A stretch of DNA of 64,000 bases, from contig BCIK01000013.1 in NCBI GenBank assembly GCA_039545295.1, positions 62,001 through 126,000 of the forward strand, given 5' to 3'. The position numbers and the translations under genes are program-made. Of the stretch, positions 46,424 through 59,545 are shown in pieces (position 1 is the first letter of the stretch; each line of letters opens with the position of its first letter). The notes below the pieces were generated by a model, which worked only from the letters and a program-made list of their open reading frames with translations, did no database searches and was not told the DNA's origin. This DNA comes from Udeniomyces pyricola (Eukaryota; Basidiomycota; Tremellomycetes; Cystofilobasidiales; Mrakiaceae).

Positions 46424-48900
46424 GGTGGCTAGACAGGTAGGAAGTTGAGGCAGATGGTTGTTTGTGTGGGACCGGTGAGGTAGAAGAAGTGTGGCAAAGT
46501 GATTGGAAGGGCAAGATGAAGGTGAAGAGGAAAGTCAAGAAAGATCGCCACAGCTGGGCTTTTAAGCCTGTGATTCCCTAAGGCGTCGCAAACATTGCTA
46601 CTCGTTCGTGCTTGCCCGAAGCCGATTGGAAGCTAAGTCAAGGTAGCAACGCGAGAAGGTTATGCCAAGACCTGTATATGATATGTGTAGCATAGCGTGC
46701 AGCATACTCGTGGCAGGAATGCTAGCGTGCAAAGAGGCGATAGCTTGTGGCGTGCTGTGGCAGAAGTCGTCGGCCTCGGGATCATTTAGTGGTCCACCGG
46801 GTCTCCGGCTGATTGATGTATCGCAGATCCCATACGTGGCGTCTGTTAGGATAGTATCTCTGAGATCTGATTCCAGAATTCAAAACTCCGAAGCTAAGTA
46901 CGCTAAGCGCTAACTGCTAAGCTCTGAAGAATGGTCAAAGCATGGTGCATGCAGGGCGCATGGGCGCACTGCAAGCCCCGGGTCGGATCGATTAACCGAA
47001 GCGGACGAGAAGTAGAGATTGGTCAATGATCGATCGATGGTCGATTGTCCGCGGCGACGAGGGCGGCAGCAACGGCTGAAGAGGAGGAATGTGGAATGGT
47101 CAGCTTTCACGGCGCATGATGCATGATGCATGACGCGAACGATTTACATAAATATTGGTGGTGTTGATCGGTGATCTGTGTAAGTTGTCATTCTGTGATC
47201 GCGTAAAGCTGCAGGCCGACTCACCCGATAGCTCGGCGAGATCGTATCAGGCGGCCGAGCGCTGATCTTATCGAACAATTAAAGCTAGCCTGCGCGCTGG
47301 TGCGCTCGCGAGTGACGCGAGGTAAGCAACTCGGTTCAACCTTGCGCCGATATTTTTGCCAGACACTGGCATCAGGAGAAAAGTACAGCACATGGAGAGA
47401 ACCAAATCAGTCGCTTGCTACTCATGTACGACACTACGAACTGAAAGAATTCACTCACCATTTCTCCCTCTCATACGATCAGACCACTTTTCTTACAATT
47501 GGTCTAAAGAGAACGTTCCGCTTCCGTCGGCCGCCCACGTTGCACGTTGCGTCTCCTTGGGACGTCTTGGTCCGCCCAAGCTCATGCACCCGAGCTGCAT
47601 GCAGAGCCGACGGCAGCTACCAAGCTCACATATACCAAGCGTGGAACTATTGAAACCCCCACAGACAAGCTAAGGCATTGTACGTCGATTGGCAGCGTGT
47701 GCACCGAGGTACACCACACCGCATGGCGCAGGTGCAAAGAAGCGTCGCCTCTGGCCTCATCGATCATCGGCTATGGGATAAGCGAGGTGATATCGGCAGC
47801 GTCGGGCATCATAGCTGCATGCCACTTGCCCTCATCGATAACGTCGCACGCGAGTGAACCAGTCGGGCCGCAGGGCGGCGACATCAGCAGCATCCGTACG
47901 AACCTGAACTTGGAAATCGATGCTGAGCGCTGAATTCTTTCAAATCTGTCAGGCGAGGTGATATGGATCGATTGGAGTGGGAAGCTGGTAAGTAGAGGCG
48001 AGGAGGTTGGGGGCGTGCGGGCGCATAGTAAGATCCAGCCCTGTATGTTGGATCCTAACGCGTGACGGCAACTGGTCGGAGACTCTGGCTACAAGGCAGA
48101 TGGAAGTCCATCAGCATGGCAGCGCAGGAGGCTTCGGGCCTTCAATCCTCAAGACACCGAGTTCTCGATCCTGTTTGTGAGTAGCATCGTGCTGCCAAGT
48201 GTCTTGATAGCTAGGAATGGATGAGATGGTTGTCAAACGCTGAGCAGCCCATTCGGCTCGGTACGTAATGGGACAGCAGTCTTAGTGCGTCTTAATTTGC
48301 TGCGTCCGAAGGGGAACTGCACAGTCTTGGTCGTCGCGCGCCCGGTTTCAAGCATCTTTTTACACCGCTGGCTTTCTGAGAATAGAACAGTGACTTCTAT
48401 CCTTGACGTCGGACATTGTAGAATGGAGAGCATCGATGTGGACACGTTCATTTGGATGGAGGAAAACCGTCGAAGGCTTGTAGACTCGGAGACTTTATAT
48501 AGCAGTTTGGTAAACTGATCAGATGTATGATGGATTGCGAGAACTGCAGCACTTCCGTGGATTCATCCAAATTCATCTTTCAATTATCTATGACCCGACG
48601 ATTCAGCTATATATATATATATATATATATATATACTGACCGTTCTACCTTTCTCCACCTCTGGAGGCCTTGTGTCAAGTTATCGATATGGGACGCGACC
48701 TTGAATCCGTTTCTAGCCATCCAATGGAATATATCGCTAGCACCGCAAGAGAGAGCTGATGAGAGAGTACAGATATATATGGATTGCGTCATGATTCAGA
48801 TCCAACATGACCCGGAAGACGTTGCCGTGTTCTCTCTTTCCTGTTGATCCACCCGTTCGTTCTCCTTGACGACCCCACCAACATCACCCCATCTCGCCCA
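46424..48900. other. Gene-empty 2.5-kb region
   Basis: The longest stretch without a recognisable gene. Its right end must hold the OGFR-gene promoter and its left end the M43 promoter. TGATGCATGA repeats are at 47110-47130. Frames on both strands, for example a + frame at 47300-47653, resemble no family and lack convincing splice sites. A TA microsatellite is at 48608-48635. No tRNA-like or transposon structure was seen. Confidence 0.5.
48608..48635. repeat. TA dinucleotide microsatellite
   Basis: About fourteen TA units some 265 bases upstream of the OGFR-domain gene start. Confidence 0.9.
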
Positions 48901-49975
48901 ATGTCATCTCGATCAGGTATCCTTTGCTTCCCATCTCGAGCTTTCCGCCGTCCTCACCTCACTCCACGCCATCCCTCGCATGGGGTTGCCTTCCTCACGT
49001 CTTTTAATCGTGATGTCATGACCCCTGCACTCATGAGCCACCGCTCAATCGCCGCGTCCTCTTCCTCCCACAATCTCTCCTCAGGCGGACCATCGGGGTC
49101 GACACCAAATTTGGACTTCTTCGCGGGCAAGAGCAAGGCTCAACCAGACGGTCTTGGGATCCAGGATTTGTTGGCCAAGTTGAAGGGAAATTGGCACGAG
49201 GTTGAGAGAAACCAGTGAGTGATGGCTGGTCTCCTTTACTCCTTCTTCATTTCCTCGCTACGGCTAAGTTTCGTACAACTTCCTTGCTCGAACCTCTGGC
49301 CCATCAAGTCAACCTAACTTTCCGGTTTCGTTGTTGTCCATCAGTGGCTTCATCCAATGGCTCTTTCCCATTCCCGAGCAAGGCGTCAACCCTCATGCCT
49401 GTCCTCTCATGCCTTTGGAGGCCCAATCAATCTCCTCTTCGACCCAGGCTATGACCTTCTTCCTTGAAAGTTACCAACTCATGCTCGCTTTTTATGGAAT
49501 CCGGCTTACCGATCTCAATTCGGGCCTTCACGAGCGAACGGAAGAAGCCGAGTCGAGGTTTCGACACCTCATTCGAAACCCCCATAATCTCTTGAGGATC
49601 ACACGCATCCTCAAGTGTCTGGAGTGTCTCTCTCCGGTCTCAGCATCATCATTACCATCATCATCATCGGCCAGTCTTGGATCTTCTGAAAGGACGTCGA
49701 TCTCGTCGCATGATGTTCCGAAGACGTCGCGTTATCCGGCGAGCTTGGTTTTGTTTTGGCTCGCGCAGCACAACGAGGGTCGGATCGATCTTTCGCCGGG
49801 CACGATGGCGGGTGGGTCGCTTGAGCGGTTCTGGTCCGATGCTTTGGCAAATGAAGGAGAGAAAAGGTTAGTTAAGGGGTTGATACAGCAGAGGAGAGGC
49901 GTCCGGGGCTCGAAGGAGGATGGATCGTGGGGCGAGGCAGATTATCGAGAGTGGGTGAACAAGAGGAATTGTTAG
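48901..49975 (+). CDS. OGFR-domain protein, possibly mitochondrial
   Basis: Two exons (48901-49214 and 49345-49975) give 314 residues. The second exon carries the opioid growth factor receptor conserved domain: NHGFIQWLFPIPEQGVNPHA, CPLMPLEAQSI, FFLESYQLMLAFYGIRL, RHLIRNPHNLLRITRILKCL, then LVLFWLAQHNEGRIDL and a Lys/Arg-rich end, REWVNKRNC. OGFR-domain proteins occur in fungi, bacteria and animals; the molecular function in fungi is unknown. The first about 40 residues (MSSRSGILCFPSRAFRRPHL...) have many Arg/Ser and no acidic residue, as in a mitochondrial presequence. That is an inference, and a downstream start is also possible. A Ser/Thr-rich loop separates LECLSPV from YPASLVLFW. Confidence 0.85.
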
Positions 49976-50360
49976 GCTATCAACACATGCGTCCTGTCTG
50001 CGTTATCTTTGATGTGTGATGATCATTGAGGGCCAAAGGGGACGATAGTTCATCTGACCATATGCAGGTTGATGACGAGAATGTTGAGCTTGTGTGCCTG
50101 ACGTTTTACATGCAGATTATATTACGAGACAACACCTATATATATTTGCCTGGATAACCGAACCGTGTACATACATCCCATTAGTTCGGCTGCGTTGGGC
50201 TGTGCAAAGCGGTGCGAGCCGAAACGCCTGGCCCCAGCGAAGCCGCTCGTTGCGCTTCGACACATCCATCTCGCGTCTCGACTCCCTTCTCTGTTTCTCT
50301 CTCAGCCCCTTCCCTTCCCTCTTTCCCTGTTGCCGATAACGTCATTCACTCTCGCCCAAC
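49976..50360. promoter_or_regulatory. Region between OGFR gene and PRA1 gene
   Basis: 385 bases between two same-strand genes. CT-rich sequence (CTCTCAGCCCCTTCCCTTCC) directly precedes the PRA1 ATG, and ACACCTATATATATT is at about 50130. No coding signal. Confidence 0.45.
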
Positions 50361-51953
50361 ATGGAGATCGTCATGAAAGCCCCCGAGTACCTCAAGTCAT
50401 TCCGTGTAAGAACGTCATCCTTACCGTTTGGTTCTCCCCTAGCCTTCCAAAGAGAGGGTGAGCAAGCTGTGTTTCGTCCGTTGACACGAGAAGACTGATC
50501 GTCTTTCACCCTTCTCGCTCTTCACATGTCGGCTCCCTTTCCCTTGCTATGCATACTCTGCCAATCATCCTGCTCGGACTCTTGTCATGTTCTCGACATC
50601 ATTTGATATCACTAGGAAACGCGATTGTCGACGCTCCGACCTCCTCAGGAATTTGTGAGTCACCCTTGCCGTCTTGCGCTTGCATGCCGGAAGAAGCAGA
50701 AGGAAACGGTAGAGGAATGCTAGCTGCGGGTGTCTCGTCTCCCTTGTCGTTCATCTCCACGCATCAACTTGCAGGCAGCGATGATGGCTGCACTCATAAC
50801 TTTCCCGAGTCATCCCAATGCTCACATGCAGATGCATAGGACATGCTATTTCGGAATGGATCTCGTTCTTGTCCCTGTCGAACACGTGAGACAAGCATGA
50901 GCTCAAAGCCCTCATCTTTCTATTCCTTCCTTGGCCGCTTTTCATGTACAGTTTGACCACCAACGCCTGTCGAGACCTGCTGATATGAATGAGATTACTT
51001 CGGTAAGTTGATGTTCAACCTTACGCTCGACTTCGTACACAGGCCGAGATGGAGTCAGGATCCAGACGGGGACAGCGAGAGCAGAAGAGAAGCGTTCGTT
51101 AGCTGATTTGTTTGGATTTCCTCCTTCTTTGCTTTTGGACGATGGCTTGGGATGGCACTTCTTGCTGGCTCGATCTCATCACTTACGCATACCATCTGTC
51201 GTACAACTATATCGATCCGGTCCGCCTTGCGATCCTACTGCTCGTTGATCCTCTCGTTTCTTGACCATCGCGTCGACCCATCCTATCTACTTGAACCTCT
51301 GCCCAGCGTGTCTCGTACAACACCCGCTACTTCTCTGGCAACTACGCCATCATCATTGCCGTCCTCGCCGTCTATGCTCTCCTGACAAACCCCCTGCTTC
51401 TCATCGCTCTGGGACTTCTCATTGGAGGCTTTGCCGCCATCAACCGTTTCGCCCCGGACCCTGCGGGTGTCGAGGTCGGCGGACAGGTCGTCACTCAAAA
51501 GAGCCTCTACATCACGTGAGTTGGAAATCCCTTGCGAAGAGGATGGTCATCTAGACCAGGGATGTATCACATCGAGTCAGCGGCGAGAGCAGAGGCTGAG
51601 ATTGATATGCCGTTGTGTTTTACTGGTACAGTCTCTTTGTGATTGGTATCCCTCTCCTCTGGTGGTCGGCCCCCCTCTCGACGTTTTTCTGGCTCGTTGG
51701 ATCATCTATCTTCATCATCATGTCGTAAGTATCTGCAATTGTACTCATCTATCGTTATGGAAGCTTGTCGATTGTAATCTAAGTGAAATGCTCCTTGAGT
51801 GGTATGCTGATGGACCCTTTCTTCTCCATCACCTTGACCCCCTAACACCGCTCGCTTGTGCTTTCCGACTCTCTCGCGCGCGATGACAGTCACGCCGCTC
51901 TTATCGAGCCTGGAGTCGAGTCCGAATACGGTGCCACCGAGTCGCAGGTGTAA
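50361..51953 (+). CDS. YIP3: PRA1/Yip3 family membrane protein
   Basis: Six exons join to a 166-residue protein: MEIVMKAPEYLKSFR, ETRLSTLRPPQEF, FDHQRLSRPADMNEITS, RVSYNTRYFSGNYAIIIAVL followed by two membrane-helix pairs (AVYALLTNPLLLIALGLLIG; GIPLLWWSAPLSTFFWLVGS), then HAALIEPGVESEYGATESQV. The RPxxFF-like entry, the R-x-x-x-N-x-x-Y-F-x-x-N-Y block and two hydrophobic hairpins are characteristic of PRA1 (prenylated Rab acceptor) proteins, which bind prenylated Rab GTPases at the Golgi/ER. Exon edges agree with GTGAGT/GTAAGT donors and reading phase throughout. The gene is not overlapped by any other coding sequence. Confidence 0.93.
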
Positions 51954-52500
51954 AAAACGTGATGGCTCGCTTCCTTCCGTCGATTGATCGATCCCTCCCT
52001 CCCTCTCCTCCCAACACATCTTGAATACTAGACTCCCCTCCTCATGAGTCCCCCTTTCCTCCCTTATTCCCATGTCTTACCCTTTCCATGGTCCCAAGCG
52101 TGAATATCTTTTTTTTCGTTTTCTTCCTCTCTATTGTTGATGGATGATCGAACATGAATTTGAACGTACAAGCACCAGAGACCCTCCTCTGGTCCTTTTC
52201 GGCTAATTGAGAGTCGACCGTACCTTGATATATCTCGTCATCATAAGCGTGCATTTTCCCCTCTTTTGTGTTTTCTTTGTGGTTTATGTGTGTGTTGGCG
52301 GTATGTATATGACTCTCTTGGGTGGTTTGAAGGGCATGATGGATGATGGAGCCAATGGGATGGAAGGTGTTGTGGTTGTATGCTGCCAAACGGATTCGCT
52401 CCGGATTAGGCTAGTCATGATGAAGGCGTTCGATTCCCTCTCCGGTCCGATATCCACCACATCCACCCAATCACCTCGTCCCCCTTCCGACCCGATCACC
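51954..52500. other. Region between PRA1 gene and complex I 24 kDa gene
   Basis: Same-strand intergenic space of about 550 bases: CT-rich 3' region of the PRA1 gene followed by the likely promoter of the complex I gene. T/C- and GT-rich stretches occur at 52110-52130 and 52270-52300. No coding sequence recognised. Confidence 0.5.
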
Positions 52501-54686
<2,186 letters not shown>

Positions 54687-54876
54687 GGTGGGATGGGGAA
54701 TTTCAGGCCCCCTTCCAACCAGTTAAGTCAGTCAGTCAGTCAGTCGGGTTTAACTGGAAGCGGGTCCCGCCTGGGAAGGCGTTATATCGATAGGCATGCA
54801 ATGCATGCATGCCATCGATGTCGCCAACCACGTCTGTCTGTCTGCAGGAACGTTGTTGTGTGGTTTTGGTTGTTGC

Positions 54877-54904
54877 TTTTTTTTTTTTTTTTTTTTTTTT
54901 TTTT
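54877..54904. repeat. Poly-T(28)
   Basis: Pure T run about 190 bases 3' of the complex I 24 kDa stop codon, in the convergent intergenic region. Confidence 0.9.
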
Positions 54905-55030
54905 CGTTGTTTCTTTCCTTTGAGGATGAAGAGAAGAACAAAGATCGTTTTTCTTCTTCTTTTTTCTTTGTTGTTCTTTTTGAGCTGGAGTTGCCTTCGA
55001 CTGATGTCCCAATCGTCGTACTCTCTTCCC

Positions 55031-55062
<32 letters not shown>

Positions 55063-55590
55063 CATGATCAACCCTGCCCTTTTCCTTCTGTCCCCTCCCC
55101 CACCCTCCCTTTCTTCTTCTTTTTCTTATGACGTTTTCTTGCCTTTCTCTTTCACTCCTCCCTCTTTTTCTCCCTTTGCTAAATGTTCCCAAGGTCCGTT
55201 GTATGCATGTAGTTGAGCCTATATCAGCAACCCCCTTCGATTCGATCAACCTGAAAATGTCACACCTACATGACTCCCTCAATCTTCCAAACCCACCCCC
55301 ACCCCCCCTTCCNTTTCTAATTTCTTCTTTTTTTTTTCTTTCTTTCTGTAGACGATGGTGATGATGGGATTCCAGATGATGGACATGGATTAAGGAGGAG
55401 ATGGAACAGAACATGATGACGGAATGGAGCGGAGGATGGGAGAAAAGAGAGAGGAAACGTGCAAGGAGGGTTGAAGGTACCAAAAAAAGAAAGAAGAAGA
55501 GAGAAAGAGAGAGAGAAAAACAGAGAGAGGGAAGAGAGGAAGAAGAGGAGAGAACATGACGAGACTTGGGTTTGAGAAACCAAGATAGGT

Positions 55591-55591
<1 letters not shown>

Positions 55592-55622
<31 letters not shown>
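55592..55622. repeat. Poly-A(31)
   Basis: Pure A run about 190 bases 3' (in the minus sense) of the RCC1-repeat gene stop. It is the mirror counterpart of the T run at 54877. Confidence 0.9.
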
Positions 55623-55623
<1 letters not shown>

Positions 55624-55813
55624 CACCCAGAGGGAACGTTCCGAAAGAGGCTGGACTTGGCTTGAAAAAGTTGAAAGAAAGCGATCGATCGATCGATATC
55701 GTGGTTTCCTGAATACATTCTTTCCATTTCTTCCTCCCTCTCTTCCCCTTCCCNCCCCCCCCCCCATTTCCTACCCTTCATGCACCCTCTCACTCTTCTC
55801 AACAAGGATTGTC

Positions 55814-58800
55814 TCACTGAACAATCTTCCAATACACAATCCCCCCTTCTTCCGCCGCCACGACCGTCTGCTCCACATCCCTCTCGCCGCCGCTCCCTGT
55901 CGCCGCCGTCAATCGACCACCTCCCTTGACGAGGTTCCCCTCGAGATCCCTCACTTGGATCCGACCCTGCATGAGTTGAAGTCGCTTGTGAGGCATAGGC
56001 GAAGGCGTCCCAGAAGAAATGGTCTCTTCCGGTCGAAGAAGAGATGAAGGAGAAGAAGAAAGCGCCGATGAGACCGCCGCCGTTGCACTCGTCAAGAGGG
56101 ATGAAGCCGGGTTTTCAGAAGACGCTGGAGGGGGAGGAGAAGAAGAAGAATCTTCTTGAGAAGGAATGACTTTTTGGCTAGAAGGAGAAGAGGCTTGATG
56201 AGGGTTCGGTAGAGGAGGTAGATGTTGAGGGATCGCCAAGTTGGCTCTTCGTCCGTTACCGAGGGATGAATTGATGTTGGACCCCCAAACGAGGAGGTCC
56301 CGACCGTACAACGGAGGGTTCGACGCCGAGAGGAGCGAAGGCGCCGGCGTCGGGGAGGACGACGTTGAGGAGAGCGTGCAGAAGATGGAGCCGGAAGGGG
56401 AGGAGGTGATACGGTGGAGAGCGAGTGGGATTTGACGGTTGAGGGTCTCATCGTCTGAAGAAGATGATAAGCGAGGGCAGTAGACAGAAACGATGGAGAA
56501 TATATATATATGAACATGAGACAGTGTAAGTGGAAGATGACAGAAGGGTTTCTGTGGGGTTTCCCTTCTTTTGAGAAGAAGAAAAATAGGGGTGGAAGTT
56601 TCCTCAAGAGGTGAAGATCAAAGGAAAACGACTTACATTCCAACTGGCCACTAACACTCTTAACCTTGACAGCCCCATTACTGACGTTACTCCAATTACC
56701 GTTGCCCAACGCTCCATACACGCCATTCCCTGCCGCCATCAGATCAATGACCTCCTGGGCTCCACCTCCAGTGGAAGCCGTCGCCCATGCTTCCGTGTTG
56801 AGCGGCGAACGAAGGACGGTGAAGAAGGCAGTATTACCACAAGCATGGACATCGGTACACGTCGTCGTTTGCTTCCCGGACGCAGAAGGGGGTGCGAGGA
56901 GGATCTCGGTCGGGGAGTAGACATTGTCAATGTTAGAGCCAGGGGGAAGACCGATTTGGCTGGTAGGACAATACACAAAGCAGAGCGTGACAAAAGGCAT
57001 GAGCGTCCACGAATAAGATGCACGCCAAAGACGGTCTTGGTTTTGAAGCATGGAAAAGGACGACGAGGCGATCAAAAACGAAGAAGGAAAGCGATGAAAA
57101 CACTTACTTGTACTCGTTAGCACCCCAACCCAGAACCTTGCCCTTGACTCTCACATAACTGCTCTTCTCGCCCGCCGCAATCTGATCGACCTTGAGGCCC
57201 TCGAGGACCGGGATCTCATAGAGCGTCGTAGACCACCTGATATCTTCCTCTGGTCTCAACCCCCGTTCCGTCACCATGCCGCCTTCTCTCGCGAGCCTCT
57301 CCTTGTCCTTGGCGATGATGGCGGCTTCCTCCCTGGCGGCGCCGAAATCTTTGGGGCCGCTCCCGAGGTACGCGATCAACGTCGGGTCGAGACGCGCCGA
57401 GACCTGGAGACGTTGCTGTTGAGTGTAATTGGGAATCAAGGCGGATTCGAGGGCGTGAATTCGGTTGGGATCCTCGAGCTCGCGTTGACTAGTAGGAAAC
57501 GATGGTCGAGGAAGGACGATTGAATCGAGGTCGGCGAGTTGTCGGTGCGAATTTCCTCCGGGCGAGATGGCATGACCGAGGACGCGGCCATGATTCGTCA
57601 AGGCGAGAAGATGGGAACCGCCGCATTTGATGGACGTCACCTTTTCCGTCTTGGTGAACGGCGCGGGGAAACCAAGGGAGTTTTGAGTAGCAATATCCAA
57701 GGGAATATAGTCGACCGCTTGCGGTGGGAGTGGGGCAGAATGGAAGAGATGAAGGGGGTCAAGGATGGTGAGAAGGAGAGAGGAGCGTTGAGGCGAAGCT
57801 CCTGGGGTGAAATCGGAAGGGGTGAGGGTTGAGGCAAGCGTGGGCAGGGCGTAGACGACGCCAGAGGAGGAGAGCGCAAAGAGCTTGGATTTGGCAGGAG
57901 CGAGGGAGACAATGTCCTGATGCAAAAAAAGGGGGAATAGTAGAAGGTGGAAGCAAGGTGTTGCGTTAAAAAAAGGGAGCTCAGAAATATCTACGTGTAT
58001 ATGCTGGGGATCGCCGTCAAAGTGAATAATGCCTCCACTCTGTGAGCCATCTTGCCCCGTCACATTTGTCTTGGATCCTATGTCTTCTGCTTCAACAGTC
58101 AAGCTGACTAGTAGCGAGAATGTAACAATCCTCATGTTCCTGCGTGTCTCCGTGCGTTGATCCAAATCTCGCCTGCGCATCCGAGTCGATCAGGTTGAGC
58201 CCAGACAAGTACCGCCACCAAGACTCACCAGTCCAACCAAGCACTTCCTCAAGCTACTTTCGTCGTCCGCACCGACGGAATTACCCCAGAGATAGACGTC
58301 TCCTCGGGCGTCGATCGCGGCGCCGTACGTTGGAGTGAGGGCGACGTCTCGAAGCGCTACGCCCGAGCCCGAGAGAGCCATGAGGGGTTTAGGCGTCTTG
58401 AGCTGAGTTTGCTTGGGATCTGGCGAGAGGGTTCCATTACTGTCAGTCAGGAGAACAGAGAAAGGGTGTGTGAGTGTTGTTGTTGTTGAGAGTTAGTGAA
58501 GAAGGGAGTGAGTTAACAAAGGCAAGAATGAGAGAGAACAAAAGAAAGCCAAAGATAAGTCAATCGGTCAGATCGGCCAGTGAACGTTGGCCCCCGCTTT
58601 AAGGTGGTTGTGGGCATGTTTGATAGATAGGATGAAGAGTGTCCGTACGTGTTGTTCCCCCAAGCAAACGCAAAGAGCTCATCGTCACTGCCTGTGGGAC
58701 CTTTGGGGATGGCCCTGTTGGCGCGCTCCTTCTGGGTCTGGCTCACAGCTTGCTTGACGGCGGGCGATTCGGCGTGGACGTCATCGGTGGTGCACCAAGA

Positions 58801-58983
58801 GTAAAGAGCAAGGAGAGCAATGCTTCCTGTGACGGAAGTGAGAATATGGGGAGAGCGTTTGGTGTGGGATGACGATGAGGACGGGGACGGGGCAGCGTTG
58901 AAGGTCGTCGATCGGGGGAGGATGGGACGGGGAGATCGGAGGGCGCGGGCAGAGGAGAGACGGAGGGATGAGGATGGCCTCAT
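55814..58983 (-). CDS. FMP25: Mitochondrial RCC1-repeat protein, Fmp25-like
   Basis: The protein opens with an Arg/Ser-rich presequence (MRPSSSLRLSSARALRSPRP), a probable single membrane helix (ILTSVTGSIALLALYSWCTT) and then a series of RCC1-type blades: DELFAFAWGNNT, YGAAIDARGDVYLWGNSVGA, KLFALSSSGVVYALP, IKCGGSHLLALTNHGRVLGH, VDQIAAGEKSSYVRVKGKVL with GWGANEYK, then GSNIDNVYSPTEILLAPP and the region ending EGGIVYWKIVQ. Yeast Fmp25 is a mitochondrial inner-membrane RCC1-like protein needed for an early step of complex III (cytochrome bc1) assembly; the same size class, presequence and anchor support this match. The gene symbol is a best guess, as other RCC1-fold mitochondrial proteins exist. 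A Ser/Pro-rich insert lies near 56050-56200. About six introns were read, the longest near 56450-56640. Confidence 0.85.
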
Positions 58984-59545
58984 GGTGGGTGAGGATGTGT
59001 AGAGTGAGTGGGTGAGCTAGTGGATTGGCGAGTGTATGGTGGGTGTATGGGTGATGAGGATGGTGATGATGATGATGATGATGATGATCGCTATGACTCC
59101 TGGTGGTGATGGATGTGAATGAGGGGTGGGTGCGATTGGTCGGTGGCAAAAGACAAGTAAGAAAGGGAAAGTCATCCAAGATTGATCGATTGATCGGATT
59201 GGATCGGACATGGACGAATTGTTTATTGTTTTTATATTCATATAATCATTCAATATATATCCATGAACACAGACATAAAATGACATGATGGGTCGTCTCC
59301 TTGATCTCATCAGTCATGACCGTGTATGTACATATATATATATGTATCCATGCTATCATCTGCCATCCTATGCATCCCCATCATCATCCGCCACAGTCAA
59401 CTCACCACATGCCCACATCTTCACTCACACATCATTTGTCGTTCTCGTCTTCTTTCCAGCTAGCCGAGTACATCAATCTACATCGCCATCGCCCTTCGAT
59501 TATCCGCCTCCTCCCTACACCTTCACAGCTTCAAAGGGCACTCCA
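58984..59545. promoter_or_regulatory. Divergent promoter between Fmp25-like and OYE-family genes
   Basis: 562 bases between outward-facing ATGs, with a GAT trinucleotide run (59062-59088), GGTGGCAAA at 59142-59150, an AT-rich core (CATATAATCATTCAATATATA, 59240-59260) and TACATATATATATATGTAT near 59330. Regulatory role inferred from position. Confidence 0.5.
59062..59088. repeat. GAT trinucleotide microsatellite
   Basis: About nine GAT units close to the Fmp25-like start codon, upstream in its promoter region. Confidence 0.85.

Larger units (their letters stand above)
54687..55813. other. Convergent 3' region flanked by inverted homopolymers
   Basis: Shared 3' space of the complex I gene (+) and the RCC1-repeat gene (-). 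It contains a T(28) run at 54877-54904, an A(31) run at 55592-55622, a long CT/TTC-rich stretch (55025-55180), tandem GTCA copies near 54725-54745 and N bases at 55313 and 55754 inside C runs. No protein-coding sequence. Confidence 0.6.

Noticed and set aside
54736..55483. Long Lys/Arg-rich and Ser/Phe-rich frames in the convergent region
   Set aside because: They arise from A, T and CT tracts in the intergenic region, contain an N, and lack splice or family support.
59142..59150. GGTGGCAAA, identical to the yeast PACE/Rpn4 element
   Set aside because: It lies upstream of the Fmp25-like and OYE-family genes rather than the proteasome gene, and a nine-base match is expected by chance; Rpn4 regulation is not established outside yeasts.
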